Positions 63,436 through 64,000 of a stretch of DNA of 64,000 bases are shown here, piece after piece. Position 1 is the stretch's first letter. Each line of letters opens with the position of its first letter. Position numbers and translations under genes: made by a program. This stretch comes from Heliomarina baculiformis (lineage in GTDB: Bacteria; Pseudomonadota; Alphaproteobacteria; Rhodobacterales; Rhodobacteraceae), in NCBI RefSeq assembly GCF_019966545.1, contig NZ_JAIMIC010000006.1, positions 310,001-374,000 of the forward strand. Reading direction: 5' to 3'. Below the pieces are notes generated by a model. It worked only from the letters and a program-made list of their open reading frames with translations. It had not been told where the DNA came from and searched no databases.

Positions 63436-64000
63436 ATGTCCCACATTACCCTTGTCCGTCATGGCCAGGCCAATACCGAGGCCCGCGACGAAATCTCCTA
63501 TGACCGGCTCAGCCCCCTCGGCCATCAGCAGGCCGCATGGCTCGGCGAACATCTGCGCGATTCCGACCAGTTCCACCCAAGGCTCTATTGCGGATCCCTG
63601 GTCCGGCACCGCGAAACCGCCACCTCCATGGGGCTGGGCGACGACATCACCCAGGACCCGCGCCTGAACGAGCTGGAATATTTCACCCTGTCGCGCCTTC
63701 TTGAAGAACAGCACGGCATCGCCCCGCCGGCCGAACGCGAAGGCTTTGCCCAGCACATGCCCCGTGTTTTCACCGCATGGCAGAACGGTGAAATCACCGA
63801 TCCGCCCGAAACCTTCACCGATTTCGAAACCCGGGTCCGCTCGGCGATCGAAGAGATCGGCAAGGGCGACGGACCGGCGCTGGTGGTCACCTCCGGCGGG
63901 TTGATCGCGATGGTCATGCGCCTGATGATGGGGCTCGACATTCCGGCCATGGCAAGAATGGCCCTTGCGATCATGAACACGTCGATGCATCGTCTGCATC
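63436..64000 (+). CDS. Histidine phosphatase family protein (cut by window edge)
   Basis: An open frame from the ATG at 63436 runs to the window end, 188 complete residues. It starts MSHITLVRHGQANTEARDE with the phosphoglycerate mutase-like RHG catalytic motif (H9). It then shows SLVRHRETATSM, ELEYFTLSRL and a late VVTSGGLIAMVMRLMMGL; where many relatives carry a second catalytic His before this glycine pair, here it reads TSGG, as in some branches. Likely a phosphatase or mutase of small metabolites. The C-terminus is missing. Confidence 0.85.
   Translation, partial: MSHITLVRHGQANTEARDEISYDRLSPLGHQQAAWLGEHLRDSDQFHPRLYCGSLVRHRETATSMGLGDDITQDPRLNELEYFTLSRLLEEQHGIAPPAEREGFAQHMPRVFTAWQNGEITDPPETFTDFETRVRSAIEEIGKGDGPALVVTSGGLIAMVMRLMMGLDIPAMARMALAIMNTSMHRLH

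Noticed and set aside
1-64000. CRISPR arrays, tRNA or rRNA genes, insertion sequences
   Set aside because: No regularly spaced repeats, cloverleaf-like sequences, rRNA stretches or transposase genes were found by reading.

Overview
The window is a high-GC chromosomal segment that reads as an alphaproteobacterium of the Roseobacter/Rhodobacteraceae type. The evidence is codon use and protein style, the alphaproteobacterial form of ribosomal protein L36, a complete bkd operon next to an Lrp-type regulator, YHS and SldBA-like proteins, and an iron-rhodobacter style of solute-uptake genes. No rRNA, tRNA, insertion sequence, phage gene or CRISPR array is visible. Gene density is high and most neighbours form short operons. 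Species cannot be named from the sequence alone.

Layout. 1-11.1 kb: a looser region of single genes, holding a methyltransferase fragment at the left edge, a GlxA-type AraC regulator, a HemG-like flavodoxin, a DUF1330 protein, an MFS transporter, a TetR regulator divergent from a homocysteine S-methyltransferase, a cyclase/alpha-beta-hydrolase fusion, an HWE-type histidine kinase and two unknown membrane proteins. 11.6-29.5 kb: a periplasmic oxidation block. It has a PQQ alcohol dehydrogenase with a lanthanide-type Asp-Tyr-Asp motif, its cytochrome c and an XoxJ/MxaJ-like binding protein. An AraC regulator, an exported cysteine hydrolase, a YHS protein and a PhzF isomerase follow. Next come an IorAB-type molybdenum hydroxylase, a multicopper oxidase, a class II cytochrome c, an EamA exporter, a large catalase, and an SldB/SldA-like two-subunit PQQ polyol dehydrogenase. 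29.7-33.6 kb: two unknown proteins, a 2-oxoadipate dioxygenase/decarboxylase (YdcJ/HglS) and a beta-hydroxyacid dehydrogenase.

33.7-39.5 kb: the branched-chain 2-oxoacid dehydrogenase operon (a 75-residue leader gene, E1alpha, E1beta, E2, E3) with a divergent Lrp/AsnC regulator. 39.7-45.1 kb: L36, an iron-binding FbpA, a cyclase-FHA protein, a CobW-type GTPase and an FbpB-type permease. 45.1-47.1 kb: a sulfotransferase and a ProC-like reductase. 47.2-59 kb: a leftward operon of acyl-CoA ligase, LivG, LivH, a tiny membrane protein, LivM, LivJ, LivF and a PaaK-like ligase. It diverges from a hybrid histidine kinase and an OmpR-type response regulator. 59.1-64 kb: an N-carbamoyl-amino-acid hydrolase, a stand-alone NAD-type formate dehydrogenase alpha subunit and a histidine phosphatase cut by the right edge.

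How it fits together (inference): the window suits a marine heterotroph that oxidises alcohols, polyols and aldehydes or N-heterocycles in the periplasm, imports carboxylic acids and activates them with CoA, and degrades branched-chain amino acids and lysine-derived 2-oxoadipate. The most interesting pieces are the predicted lanthanide PQQ operon, the split polyol dehydrogenase, two tiny genes embedded in the bkd and liv operons, and two unusual nucleotide-cyclase fusions.
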